64,000 nt of DNA from WHSW01 sp963777775 (GTDB lineage: Bacteria; Actinomycetota; Thermoleophilia; Solirubrobacterales; 70-9), in contig CAVZRL010000009.1 in NCBI GenBank assembly GCA_963777775.1, positions 930,001 to 994,000 on the forward strand, written 5' to 3'. The translations under genes were made by a program, and so were the position numbers. The notes beneath the pieces are model-generated. The model saw only the letters and a program-made list of their open reading frames with translations, was not told where the DNA came from and did no database searches. Shown here in pieces: positions 1 through 8,033 of this stretch (the stretch's first letter is position 1; the number at the start of each line of letters is the position of its first letter).

Positions 1-260
1 AGGCTGGCCCGGTTCGGGACCGCGATAGTCGGCCGGCCGTTTCCGCCCGGCGTCTGCACGGCATCCCACTCGGCCGCCAGGTCGACGTCGAGTCCGTGCT
101 CGACGGCCACCCCGCAGCTCTCGCAGCGGTCGATCACCCGCTCGGCCGCGTCGGTCTCCGCCAGCGGCATGCCGATGCTCGCCTCGGCGCTCTCGGGTGG
201 CAGCGCGATCCAGCCGAACAGGGGCTGGCCGCAGAGCGGGCACGGGTTCGACGCGGTCAC
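1..260 (-). CDS. Zinc-ribbon protein, N-terminal part (cut by window edge)
   Basis: This is the first 86 residues of a protein that continues past the left edge. The GTG start at 258-260 is preceded by a TAGCAT hexamer at 271-276, ten bases upstream, with no Shine-Dalgarno, so it looks leaderless. Two cysteine pairs, CPLC at residues 7-10 and CESC at 46-49, have the form of a zinc ribbon. The rest of the visible part is acidic and contains no recognisable catalytic motif. Such ribbons precede several enzyme types in actinobacteria, including methyltransferases, but nothing visible here decides the function. The frame stays open to base 1 and codon usage is normal for the region. Confidence 0.6.
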   Translation of the reverse strand, partial: MTASNPCPLCGQPLFGWIALPPESAEASIGMPLAETDAAERVIDRCESCGVAVEHGLDVDLAAEWDAVQTPGGNGRPTIAVPNRAS

Positions 261-314
261 GGGCCGGCAGATGCTAGATCAGCGCCGGCGGCGCCCATCG
301 AGGCCGCGGAACTG

Positions 315-791
315 ATGATTTGGACACGGGATATCGTTCCCCGGGTGCAGCTGCGCGAGATCATGACCGCGGGGGTGATCACCGCGGGCTCGGACGCCGA
401 CCTGCTCAGCGTCGCCCAGCTGATGCGCGACCACTCGGTCGGCTCAGTGGTGATCTGCGACTCCGAGGGAGCGCCTTCGGCGATGGTCACCGACCGCGAC
501 CTGGCCGTGCGGGCCCTGGCCGAGCAGCGCCCGCATGGCGAGCAGATCGACCAGCATGCCTCGCGCCCGCTGGTCACCGGCGAGCCGGAGATGGCGCTCG
601 AGGAAGCCGCGGCGCTGATGGTCCAGCATGGCGTGCGCCGGTTGCCGGTCGTTGACGGGGCGGACCTGGTCGGCATCGTCACCCTCGACGACATCGCGGT
701 CCGGACCGGCAACCTCGAGGTCGCGCAGCGGATGACCCAAGAGGTGATCGAGGGCGCCCTGCCCAGCTTTTTCTTCCACGAGCGCGGGTAG
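315..791 (+). CDS. CBS-domain pair protein
   Basis: A 158-residue protein that is almost wholly a tandem CBS pair (Bateman module). The first repeat (about residues 8-65) holds REIMTAGVIT and ends MVTDRDLAVRAL; the second (about 75-130) ends GIVTLDDIAV. CBS pairs bind adenosyl ligands such as AMP, ATP or SAM and usually act as regulatory sensors; no output domain is fused here. I chose the ATG at 315 because CBS homology begins within ten residues, whereas the in-frame extension back to base 96 is unlike a protein and overlaps the divergent zinc-ribbon gene. Function beyond ligand sensing cannot be read. Confidence 0.85.
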   Translation: MIWTRDIVPRVQLREIMTAGVITAGSDADLLSVAQLMRDHSVGSVVICDSEGAPSAMVTDRDLAVRALAEQRPHGEQIDQHASRPLVTGEPEMALEEAAALMVQHGVRRLPVVDGADLVGIVTLDDIAVRTGNLEVAQRMTQEVIEGALPSFFFHERG

Positions 792-809
792 CCGCTTCCC
801 CTCCGACGG

Positions 810-1667
810 ATGAACCCTCGTCAAATCGTCGAACGCGAGCGATCCCTGGCCCTCTACGCCGGGCTCTCGGCGATCGCCGTCCCGGTCCTGTTCATCGCCT
901 CGACCGTCGTCATCACCTCGATCTCGGTCCCCCAGGGCCTCGCCACCGACGAGATCCGCAGCTTCGACTCGAACGCGGCACCGATCCTGGCTGCGTCGGT
1001 GCTGCGGGCGCTCGGCCTGGCGGCGATCGCGATCCCGCTCTACTACCTGTTCCGGGCGGCGCAGGCTCGGAGCGAGCGCGTGATCGGGGCGATGGTCGGG
1101 TTCACCGTCGTGGCCCCGGTCTTCCTCGCCGCCCAGAGCCTGCTCTTCTTCGCGGGCCAGAACCAGCTCTCGGGCGACTTCGTTGCCCAGGCGGCGTCCG
1201 GGGGAGACGTGTACACGCTGCTCGACGACCTCGCCGGCGACAACAGCCTGCTGCTCGCGGCGGGTGTCGCCGGACAGCTCGCGGGCCTGGCGCTGATCGT
1301 GGCGATGATCTACGTCCCGCTGCAGGCGATGCGGGTCGGGCTGCTGACCCGCTTCTTCGCCACCCTCGGGATGGCGCTGGGCGCGGCGACGGTGCTGTTG
1401 CCCTCGCTGACGCCGCTGCCGCTGACGATCTGGTTCTCATGGCTCGGGTTCCTGATCCTCGACCGGGTACCGAAGGGACGCCCGCCGGCCTGGGATGCAG
1501 GGGTCGCGATTCCCTGGCCGAGCGGCGGCGCGGCGCCCGCCAAGGCCGAGCCCGAGGAGGTGGTCGAGGGCGACGCCAGCGAGGTGTTCGGCAACGGGGC
1601 GCCGCCCAAGGACCAGACCGCTCGCCGCGAGCGGGCCCGCAAGCGCAAGCGCAAGCGCCGCCAGTGA
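810..1667 (+). CDS. Polytopic membrane protein of unknown function
   Basis: A 285-residue protein with about five to six hydrophobic segments (roughly residues 17-40, 57-82, 93-115, 145-168, 178-212). It has an extracytoplasmic-looking loop after the first segment and a strongly basic C-terminus (RERARKRKRKRRQ). The ATG lies 18 bases after the CBS gene. The stop overlaps the GTG start of the hydrolase by GTGA, so the two are probably co-transcribed and translationally coupled. I recognise no family motif; it resembles generic DUF4386-like actinobacterial membrane proteins only in layout. Confidence 0.75.
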   Translation: MNPRQIVERERSLALYAGLSAIAVPVLFIASTVVITSISVPQGLATDEIRSFDSNAAPILAASVLRALGLAAIAIPLYYLFRAAQARSERVIGAMVGFTVVAPVFLAAQSLLFFAGQNQLSGDFVAQAASGGDVYTLLDDLAGDNSLLLAAGVAGQLAGLALIVAMIYVPLQAMRVGLLTRFFATLGMALGAATVLLPSLTPLPLTIWFSWLGFLILDRVPKGRPPAWDAGVAIPWPSGGAAPAKAEPEEVVEGDASEVFGNGAPPKDQTARRERARKRKRKRRQ

Positions 1668-2620
1668 GCCCGGCGACCGCCTCGGCCGAGCGCCAGGAGG
1701 AGCGCCGGCTCGAGGTGCCGACCCGGCTCCTGCTCGAGGCCCGCGAACGCAACCAGGCCCTGGCCGAGCTCGACCTCGAGCGCGAGCTCGAGCGACTCGA
1801 GCACGTCTGGGTGGACTTCAACGGCCTGCGGATCCACCTCGAGCGCCACGACGCCGACCCGGGCGCGCCGACGTTCATCGTCGTCCACGGCCTCGGTGAT
1901 CACTCGCGTCGCCAGCTCGCGCTGGCGACCGCGCTCGCCGGGCGCGGGTTCAACTCGCTGCTCGTCGACCGTCAGGGGCACGGTCTCTCGGAGGGGAGGC
2001 GCGGCGATTCTCCGCTCGAGGTCGATCTCGGCCTGCTCGAGCTCGCGATCCGCCTCGTGCGATCGCGCTCGGTTCGGCCTCTCGTCCTGCTCGGCGACTC
2101 GCTCGGGGGGATCATGAGCTGGTACCTCTTGACCCGCGAGCCCGACATCGACGCCGCGGTCTGTCACTGCATCGCCCATCCCGACGTCCACCCGGATCGG
2201 TCCTTCGCCCGCAAGGCGCCGCTGATGGGCGCCGCCGGGCGTCTGTTCCCGTACCTGCCGATCCAGGTCCACCGGATCGCCGACTACGAGCAGGTCGCGC
2301 TCGATCCCGAGACCAAGCGCCAGTTCGACCAGCAGCTCGACCCGCTGTTCAACTTCACGGTCAGCGCCCGCGCGGCGGCGAGCTACATCGGCTTTCGTCC
2401 GCAGATCCCCTGGGAGCAGGTCGAGACCCCGGCCCTGGTGATGATCGGGTCCGCCGACCGGATGGTGAGCCCCGAGTTCACCCGCCGCTCGCTCGAGCGC
2501 GCCCGCCCGCCGCGGGCCGAGTACCTGGAGGTTCCCGGCGCCGGGCACCAGCTCTTCCTCGACGACCTCGGCGCGGCGATCGACCCGCTGGTCGAGTGGG
2601 TCGAGGCGAACCTAGGCTGA
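1664..2620 (+). CDS. Alpha/beta hydrolase, lysophospholipase-like
   Basis: A 318-residue serine hydrolase. It shows the oxyanion-side motif HGLGDH, the nucleophile elbow GDSLGG (Ser near residue 145), a likely acid in GSADRMVSPEF, and the catalytic His in GAGHQLF, all in the order and spacing of monoacylglycerol lipase/lysophospholipase-type enzymes. The first ~45 residues are a charged helix before the fold begins. The GTG at 1664 overlaps the stop of the membrane-protein gene (GTGA). The in-frame extension further upstream lies inside that gene and was not used. No signal peptide, so it is probably cytoplasmic. Its 3' end overlaps the convergent ThyX-like gene by nine bases. Confidence 0.85.
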   Translation: MSPATASAERQEERRLEVPTRLLLEARERNQALAELDLERELERLEHVWVDFNGLRIHLERHDADPGAPTFIVVHGLGDHSRRQLALATALAGRGFNSLLVDRQGHGLSEGRRGDSPLEVDLGLLELAIRLVRSRSVRPLVLLGDSLGGIMSWYLLTREPDIDAAVCHCIAHPDVHPDRSFARKAPLMGAAGRLFPYLPIQVHRIADYEQVALDPETKRQFDQQLDPLFNFTVSARAAASYIGFRPQIPWEQVETPALVMIGSADRMVSPEFTRRSLERARPPRAEYLEVPGAGHQLFLDDLGAAIDPLVEWVEANLG

Positions 2621-4216
2621 CCCGGCGGAGGCCGCGACGCGCTTGCCGTGGGTGCGGATCTCGCTCAGGATCCGCTCCAGCCGCGGCTCCGTCGACGGGT
2701 CGAGATGGCGCATCGCGGCGGCAACGCTCGGGTGCACGGCGGCGATCCGCTCGTGCATCGCCTGGGCGACGGCGCGGTAGGTGGGATGTCCCTCGCGCCC
2801 GGAGCGAAGCTCGCAGACGTGCATCGCCTCGCGCGCGTTGAGGTCGAGCACGTAGCGGATCCGGTACCCGAGGCAGAGGGCGTACGGCGCCGCCTCGGCC
2901 ATCCCCGCCGCCTCGAGGCGGTCGAACTCGCACCGCGAGATCTCCAGCGCCCGCTCGTAGTCATCGCCCGCGCCCGCCTCTCGGACCTCGTCCGGGACGC
3001 CGGCGCCGAGCTCGGGACCGAGCCGCTGCCACTGGCAGGTAAGCATCCGGTGGCGCTGCAGGTCGCGAAAGCCGCCGTAGTCGGAGACGATCTCGAACCG
3101 GTAGCGGACCGCCTCCCAGCCGCGACCGGGGCGGTGGCGGCGGTTGCGCCGCTCACCGGCGAGCTCGCCGATCAGCTCCGCCCGCTCGATCGGGTCGAGC
3201 GCGGCGATCCTGCTCCGGATCTCCGCCTCCGAGCCGCCGGCCGATTCGTAGAGCGAGGCGCAGAGCAGGGCGTCCTCGTCGCCGTCGACGTGGACCAGCT
3301 CGACCGACGGAGCGGGATCGCCGCCGCGGCGGTCGAGGCCGAGCCGCGCCACCGCGCGCTCGGTGGCCAGCCGCCGCTCGCGCAGGTGCCCGACCCACTC
3401 GCCGCCGCGGTCGGGACGATCGACCCGGGAGACGAAGCTCGGGATCACCTGGCGCAGCTCGGTCAGCATCAGCTCCCCGCATGCCCGGGCCTCGGGCAGC
3501 GGCGAGGCCGCGAGGCGCAGCAGCAGGCCCTCGTAGGCCTGTCCCGAGGCATAGATGCCGACGTGGCTCAGCGTCGACGCCGGCAGCAGCCCGCGCAGCA
3601 GATCGAGGGCCTTGGCGCGGATCGAGCCGTGCCAGGCGCGCTCCGGCTCCGACCCGCGAGGCCAGCGCTCGGCCGCCCAGGCGCTCACGGTCTCGAGGCT
3701 CTGCGAGTAGATCTCGAACAGGGCGTCCATCGCCGCGGCGTAGGCCGGGCCGAGCTCGTCGTCGCCGTAGTAGCGATATCCCCCGCCGCCCTCGAGCGGG
3801 CGGTCGTAGGGGATGTAGCGGGTCGACTGCTCGAGATAGGCCGCCAGCCTGCCCCGCTGGAGGACCTTCGTGAGCACATTCGAGACGTACTCGCAGGCGA
3901 CGTGCGCGCCGCCGACCTGGGCGATCGAGTCGTCGCCGTAGCCGACGAAGATGCGCTCGTAAAGCCCCGCGGCGCGCTCACCCTCGACGCCGTCGAACGG
4001 CCGTGCCCCGCTCGGGGCATCGGCGGCGAACTCCTCGATGAACAGCCTGCGCAGCGATCCGGGATAGCGCGAGTAGCGCGCGAACAGCGCTCCCTTGACC
4101 GTCTCGGGCAGGTTGACGAGACAGAAGACGGGCCGGTCGAGGTTGGTGAAGTGGGGCTCGAGCAGGGCCCGCTCGGCGGAGGTGAAGGGCTCGACCGGGT
4201 AGCGCACAGCGCCCAT
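2612..4216 (-). CDS. Tandem ThyX-like (FAD-dependent thymidylate synthase family) protein
   Basis: At 534 residues this is about twice the length of ordinary ThyX and appears to be two ThyX-like halves. ThyX makes dTMP from dUMP using methylene-tetrahydrofolate, NADPH and FAD, with signature RHRX7S. The N-terminal half has RGRLAAYLEQS, where the His of RHR is Gly but the seven-residue spacing to Ser is kept, followed by an LLP..T-type helix. The C-terminal half has RHRMLTCQWQR, with RHR intact but Arg where Ser is expected, then a region resembling the conserved C-terminal ELRS segment. Neither half alone keeps the whole motif. The ATG at 4216 sits inside a TAGGAT hexamer (4215-4220), so the leaderless GTG at 4207 may be the true start. 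Confidence 0.8.
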   Translation of the reverse strand: MGAVRYPVEPFTSAERALLEPHFTNLDRPVFCLVNLPETVKGALFARYSRYPGSLRRLFIEEFAADAPSGARPFDGVEGERAAGLYERIFVGYGDDSIAQVGGAHVACEYVSNVLTKVLQRGRLAAYLEQSTRYIPYDRPLEGGGGYRYYGDDELGPAYAAAMDALFEIYSQSLETVSAWAAERWPRGSEPERAWHGSIRAKALDLLRGLLPASTLSHVGIYASGQAYEGLLLRLAASPLPEARACGELMLTELRQVIPSFVSRVDRPDRGGEWVGHLRERRLATERAVARLGLDRRGGDPAPSVELVHVDGDEDALLCASLYESAGGSEAEIRSRIAALDPIERAELIGELAGERRNRRHRPGRGWEAVRYRFEIVSDYGGFRDLQRHRMLTCQWQRLGPELGAGVPDEVREAGAGDDYERALEISRCEFDRLEAAGMAEAAPYALCLGYRIRYVLDLNAREAMHVCELRSGREGHPTYRAVAQAMHERIAAVHPSVAAAMRHLDPSTEPRLERILSEIRTHGKRVAASAGSA

Positions 4217-4217
4217 C

Positions 4218-4601
4218 CTAGGCGGGCGCGCGGCGTTCGAGCCCCGGCGGCGGTGCGGCCATCAGCTCGACCCTGTGACCTCCGGGCGCGATCGCGACCG
4301 CCCGGCGCCCCCCCCAGTGCCGGGGCCGCTCGCTGACCTCGTGGCCGGCCTCGATCAGCGCCGTCAGGGCAGCCTCGAAGTCCTCGACCACCACAGCCGC
4401 ATGGCCGACCGGCGGGACGACCGGCCGCTCGGCGTAGAGCAGGTGAATCTGCGTCCCGGCTCGCTCGACCCAGCGCGCCCGGTCGCGAAGCGACTCGGGC
4501 GGCTCGACCTCCCTGAAGCCGAGCAAACCCCAGAAAGTCGCCCCCGCCTCGACCTCCTCGAAGCGCATCTCGATCGTCACGTGCTGGAGCACGCGCGCCA
4601 T
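4218..4601 (-). CDS. VOC (glyoxalase/bleomycin-resistance) family protein
   Basis: A 127-residue single-module protein of the vicinal oxygen chelate fold. It begins with a QHVTIEMRFEEVEAG-type strand, followed by FWGLLGFREVEPP, then HLLYAE, and a second half with HAAVVVEDFEAALTAL and GGHRVELMAAPP. His near the start and Glu in VELM are the usual metal-ligand positions. The family covers lyases, dioxygenases and drug-binding proteins, so no reaction can be assigned. The ATG is at 4601. A GTG three codons in (4592) follows a CATAAT hexamer by seven bases and is an equally good leaderless start. Only 15 bases separate this ATG from the divergent luciferase-like gene. Confidence 0.8.
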   Translation of the reverse strand: MARVLQHVTIEMRFEEVEAGATFWGLLGFREVEPPESLRDRARWVERAGTQIHLLYAERPVVPPVGHAAVVVEDFEAALTALIEAGHEVSERPRHWGGRRAVAIAPGGHRVELMAAPPPGLERRAPA

Positions 4602-4607
4602 TATGCT
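4600..4607. promoter_or_regulatory. Overlapping divergent -10 hexamers
   Basis: TATGCT at 4602-4607 on the plus strand lies nine bases before the GTG at 4617. CATAAT on the minus strand (4600-4605) lies seven bases before the GTG at 4592. The two hexamers share four base pairs. With only 15 bases between the annotated starts, any -35 element must lie in the opposite gene. This is inference from pattern; no transcript data. Confidence 0.4.
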
Positions 4608-4616
4608 CGCGCCGAC

Positions 4617-6359
4617 GTGAGGTTCGGACTCTTCTACGAGCACCAGGCGCCTCGTTCGCAGGGCTTCGAGATCGACGAGGAGCGGCTGCTCGGCGACGCG
4701 CTCGAGCAGATCGTGCTCGCTGAGCGGGTCGGGTTCGAGTACGTCTGGGAGGTCGAGCACCACTTCCTGGAGGAGTACTCGCACTCCAGCGCCCCCGAGG
4801 TCTTCCTCGCCGCGGCCAGCCAGCGCACCGAGCGGATCAGGCTCGGACACGGGATCGTCCAGGCGCCGCCCGCGATCAACCATCCGGCACGGGTCGCCGA
4901 GCGCGTGGCGACCCTCGACCTGCTCTCCGGCGGTCGAGTCGAGCTCGGCACCGGCGAGGGCGCGTCCCAGATCGAGCTCGGCGGGTTCGGGGTCGGCCGC
5001 GACCGAAAGCGCGCCGCCTGGGAGGAGGGCCTCGACGCGGTCACCCGGATGCTCGTCGAGGAGCCGTTCGCGGGCTTCGCGGGCGAGTTTTTCTCGATGC
5101 CGCCCCGCAACGTGATCCCGAAGCCGAAGCAGCGCCCCCATCCGCCGCTGTGGATGGCCTGCAGCCGCCGTGACGCGATCCAGCTCGCCGCCCGCAAGGG
5201 GCTCGGCGCGCTCTCCTTCTCGTTCGTCGAGCCGGAGGAGTCGAGGCAGTGGGTCGAGTCCTACTACGAGCTGATCGCCTCGGAGGAGTGCGTGCCGGCC
5301 GGGTTTGCGGTCAACCCGAACTTCGCGGTCGTGCTGCCGCTCATGTGCCACGCCGACGAGGCGACGGCGATCGAGCGCGGGATCGACGGGGCGCACTTCT
5401 TCGGCTTCTCGCTCGCCTACTACTACGCCTTTGGCGAGCACCGTCCCGGGCGCTCGAATCTCTATCGGGAGTTCACCGAGCGCCGCGACGAGGTCGGCTT
5501 CGCGCGCGAGATCGTCACCCCCGATGCCGCCCCGCTCGGGGTCAAGCTGCTCCAGCGCGGGCTCGGGAGCCTGCGGGGGGCGATCGGTACCCCGGACCAG
5601 ATCGCCGACCTGGTCGAGCGCTACGAGGCCGCCGGCGTCGACCAGGTGATCTTCGTCTCGCAGGCGGGGACCAACCGCCACGAGCACATCTGCGAGAGCC
5701 TCGAGCTGTTCGCCGCCGAGGTGATGCCGCGCTTCGCGGGCCGCGCCGACGAGCGCGAGGCGGCAAAGTGCGATCGTCTCGCCGGCGCCTGCGAGCGGGC
5801 GCTCGCGCGACGGTCGCCGGCGCGCTCGCTCGACCCCGGCTACGTCGTCCGCCCGGAGGGCGAGCCGTGGAGCCGGCCGGCGCAGCGCCCGCGCGGTTCC
5901 TCCTCGAACGGCCGCCGCGGGAGCTTCGGCCGCGAGCTCGCCGAGCGCGCCGGCGAAGCGGCGCTGGCGCGGATGGTTCGCGGCCGCAGCGATGCGCAGC
6001 TTCACCGCCTCTTCGACCGCGGCCCGGGCCTGCCGGCGATCTTCCGTGCGATGGAGGCGGCGCTGGTGCCCGAGCGCGCGGACGGGGTCGAGGCCGAGGT
6101 CCAGTACGAGCTCCGCGCCCGTTCCGGGCCGCGGAGGAGCTGGGTCGTTTCGATTCGCGAACGTCGGGCGGTCGCTCGCCGCGGCACCGCCTCCGACCCG
6201 GCGCTGACGATGCGGGCCAGCGTCCCCGACTTCGTCCGCATCGCCGCCGGCGAGGTCTTTGCCCCGAGGCTTCTGCTCGAGGGCAGGGTCGAGCTCGAAG
6301 GCGACTACGTGCTCGCCACCCGGCTCGAGGAGATCTTCGGCGGCCACTCCGGCCGCTAG
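4617..6359 (+). CDS. LLM-class flavin-dependent oxidoreductase fused to SCP2-like domain
   Basis: A 580-residue two-domain protein. Residues 1-~385 form a bacterial-luciferase-like TIM barrel, starting FGLFYEHQ, with EHHFLEEYSHSSAPEV, LSGGRVELGTGEG, and PHPPLWMACS; these enzymes use FMNH2 or F420H2 to oxidise or reduce diverse substrates. After a charged linker (~385-440), residues ~450-580 resemble an SCP2/sterol-carrier lipid-binding domain (DPALTMRASVPDFVRIAAGE and LLLEGRVELEGD). The fusion suggests a hydrophobic substrate presented by the carrier domain. GTG at 4617 was chosen because it immediately precedes the barrel's first strand and has a TATGCT hexamer nine bases upstream; upstream in-frame sequence belongs to the divergent VOC gene. 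Confidence 0.85.
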   Translation: MRFGLFYEHQAPRSQGFEIDEERLLGDALEQIVLAERVGFEYVWEVEHHFLEEYSHSSAPEVFLAAASQRTERIRLGHGIVQAPPAINHPARVAERVATLDLLSGGRVELGTGEGASQIELGGFGVGRDRKRAAWEEGLDAVTRMLVEEPFAGFAGEFFSMPPRNVIPKPKQRPHPPLWMACSRRDAIQLAARKGLGALSFSFVEPEESRQWVESYYELIASEECVPAGFAVNPNFAVVLPLMCHADEATAIERGIDGAHFFGFSLAYYYAFGEHRPGRSNLYREFTERRDEVGFAREIVTPDAAPLGVKLLQRGLGSLRGAIGTPDQIADLVERYEAAGVDQVIFVSQAGTNRHEHICESLELFAAEVMPRFAGRADEREAAKCDRLAGACERALARRSPARSLDPGYVVRPEGEPWSRPAQRPRGSSSNGRRGSFGRELAERAGEAALARMVRGRSDAQLHRLFDRGPGLPAIFRAMEAALVPERADGVEAEVQYELRARSGPRRSWVVSIRERRAVARRGTASDPALTMRASVPDFVRIAAGEVFAPRLLLEGRVELEGDYVLATRLEEIFGGHSGR

Positions 6360-6370
6360 GCCTCGTGCCG

Positions 6371-6781
6371 TCAGCCGCCCAGCCCGGCGGCGGCGCGTGC
6401 CTCGTCCCAGTCCGAGAACGCCTGCACCCGCGCGACCTCCTCGCCGCGGAAGGTCGCCAGGTGCGCGTACTGGAGCGTCACCTCGGTGGTCGAGCCGCGC
6501 TCGGTCCCGGTGAAGGTGAGCAGCGCCAGCACCCGCTGATCATCGACCGCCCGCAGTTCCTCGACGTCGAGCCGCAGCAGCGCCCACGGCGCCTCGATGA
6601 ACGAGGTCCAGAACTCCACCATCCCCTCGCGGCCCATGTAGACGGGCTCGATGCCCGGGAAGATCCGCGCGGTGTGGAACTCGAAGTCGGCGGTCGCCTG
6701 CTCGAGGATCCAGACCAGGTCGCGGCGGTTCCAGGCGTCGATCACGTCCCGGTAGCGGGCGGTGAGGTCGTTCTCGGTCAC
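6371..6781 (-). CDS. SnoaL-like / NTF2-fold protein
   Basis: A 136-residue cone-fold protein: N-terminal helices (RYRDVIDAWNRRD), FHTARIFPGIEPVYMGREGMVEFW, and a C-terminal sheet ending WDEARAAAGLGG. The NTF2-like superfamily includes isomerases, cyclases and non-enzymatic binding proteins; the motif set here gives no specific reaction. The ending resembles those of three other SnoaL-like proteins in this window. Start is GTG at 6781 with GATACT ten bases upstream (6792-6797), so probably leaderless. It lies downstream of the kbl operon in the same direction but is separated by a hairpin-forming GC tract. Confidence 0.75.
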   Translation of the reverse strand: MTENDLTARYRDVIDAWNRRDLVWILEQATADFEFHTARIFPGIEPVYMGREGMVEFWTSFIEAPWALLRLDVEELRAVDDQRVLALLTFTGTERGSTTEVTLQYAHLATFRGEEVARVQAFSDWDEARAAAGLGG

Positions 6782-6812
6782 GCGGGGTCGCAGTATCGAT
6801 CACTCGCCGACC

Positions 6813-6830
6813 CGGCGCGGCGCGCCTCGC
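6813..6830 (-). terminator. GC-rich hairpin after kbl
   Basis: The 18-bp sequence CGGCGCGGCGCGCCTCGC immediately follows the kbl stop and can fold around a GGCGCGCC core. The identical 18 bp occurs at 30351-30368 at the 3' end of nuoN. Position at the ends of two operons suggests a terminator without a U-tract. Folding energy was not computed. Confidence 0.4.
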
Positions 6831-8033
6831 TCAGGTCGTCGAAGCGATCAAGCCGAGCTCGCCTGCCACCACCGCAAGCGCCTCGGCGGCGGTCCGCAGC
6901 TGCTCGGCGCTGAGCGCTGCGGAGACCTGGATTCGGACCCGGGCGGTGCCCTCGGGCACGACCGGGTAGCCGAACCCGGTCACGTAGACGCCACGGTCGA
7001 GCAGCCGGCGGCTGAGCTCGATCGCCGCCCGCGTTTCGCCAACGATGATCGGCACGATCGCGCTCTCGCCCGGCAGCGGGTCGAGGCCGATCCCGCCGAT
7101 CGCCGTCCGGATCGCGTCCGTGTTCTGGCGCAGGCGCTCGACCAGCCCGGGGTCGTCTCGCAGCTCGGCGAGCGCCCGCCGGGCGCTGCAGGCGACCGCC
7201 GGCGGCAGCCCGTTGGAGAACAGCTGCGGCCGCGAGCGCTGCTCCAACACCCGGCAGAGCGCCTCGCCGCCGGCGACGAATCCGCCGGCGGCCCCTCCCA
7301 GCGCCTTGCCCAGCGTCCCGGTCAGGATCAGGTCCTCGCGCCCGATCAGGCCGAAGCGCTCCAGGACCCCACGGCCGGTCTCGCCGACCACGCCCAGCCC
7401 GTGCGAGTCATCGACGACCAGGGTCGCGCCGTGGTCGGCCGCGATCTCCGCCAGCTCGGGGATCGGCGCCAGGTCGCCCTCCATGCTGAAGACGCCGTCG
7501 GTGAGGATCAGCAGACGGTCCAGGGGCGGCGCCTCGGCAAGCGCGCGGCGCAGGTCGTCGGGGTCGGCGTGCTCGTAGACGGCCTTGTGCGCCGGGCGGG
7601 CGAGCCTGATCCCGTCAATGATCGAGGCGTGGTTGAGGCGGTCCGAGAAGACGCCGGTGCGCTCGTCGCACAGCGCGTCGAGCAGGGCGGCGTTCGCGTT
7701 CCAGCACGAGACGTAGCTCAACGACGACTCGGTGCCGAGGAAGGCCGCCAGCTCGCGTTCGAGCTCGACGTGGGGAAGGAACTTGCCGCAGATGAACCGC
7801 ACCGACGCGGTCCCGGCCCCGTAGCGGGCAAGGCCCTCGGTCGCGGCGCGGACGACCTCGGGATGGTTGGCGAGCCCGAGGTAGTCGTTCGAGCACAGAC
7901 AGAGGACCTCGCCCCGGCCCTCGAGCTCGACGACCGGCCCCTGCGGGGACTCGAGAACCGGGATTCGCTTCATCGTCCCGGCCTCGTCCATGAGCTCGAG
8001 CTCCGTTCGAAGCTGTGTCTCGAGCGCCGTCAA
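6831..8033 (-). CDS. kbl: Alpha-oxoamine synthase, probably glycine C-acetyltransferase (2-amino-3-ketobutyrate CoA ligase)
   Basis: A 400-residue PLP enzyme of the alpha-oxoamine synthase family, the length of Kbl (about 398). Visible motifs: CSNDYLGLANHP near the N-terminus, DRLNHASIIDGIRL, VVDDSHGLGVVGETGRG, and the PLP lysine in LTGTLGKALGG. Kbl cleaves 2-amino-3-ketobutyrate with CoA to glycine and acetyl-CoA, or the reverse. BioF and ALA synthase share these motifs, but the KRIPVLESPQG start and the absence of biotin or haem genes favour Kbl. The TTG start at 8033 overlaps the upstream aminotransferase stop (TTGA). It is the last gene of the leftward catabolic operon, so it may release or consume glycine. 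Confidence 0.8.
   Translation of the reverse strand: MTALETQLRTELELMDEAGTMKRIPVLESPQGPVVELEGRGEVLCLCSNDYLGLANHPEVVRAATEGLARYGAGTASVRFICGKFLPHVELERELAAFLGTESSLSYVSCWNANAALLDALCDERTGVFSDRLNHASIIDGIRLARPAHKAVYEHADPDDLRRALAEAPPLDRLLILTDGVFSMEGDLAPIPELAEIAADHGATLVVDDSHGLGVVGETGRGVLERFGLIGREDLILTGTLGKALGGAAGGFVAGGEALCRVLEQRSRPQLFSNGLPPAVACSARRALAELRDDPGLVERLRQNTDAIRTAIGGIGLDPLPGESAIVPIIVGETRAAIELSRRLLDRGVYVTGFGYPVVPEGTARVRIQVSAALSAEQLRTAAEALAVVAGELGLIASTT

Noticed and set aside
4218..6347. A 709-codon open frame on the minus strand opposite the luciferase-like gene.
   Set aside because: Only its last 127 codons (VOC) are protein-like; the rest is an antisense shadow caused by GC-rich third positions.
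6831..8033. BioF or 5-aminolevulinate synthase instead of Kbl.
   Set aside because: Motifs are shared, but no biotin or haem genes are nearby and length and start fit Kbl; cannot be fully excluded.
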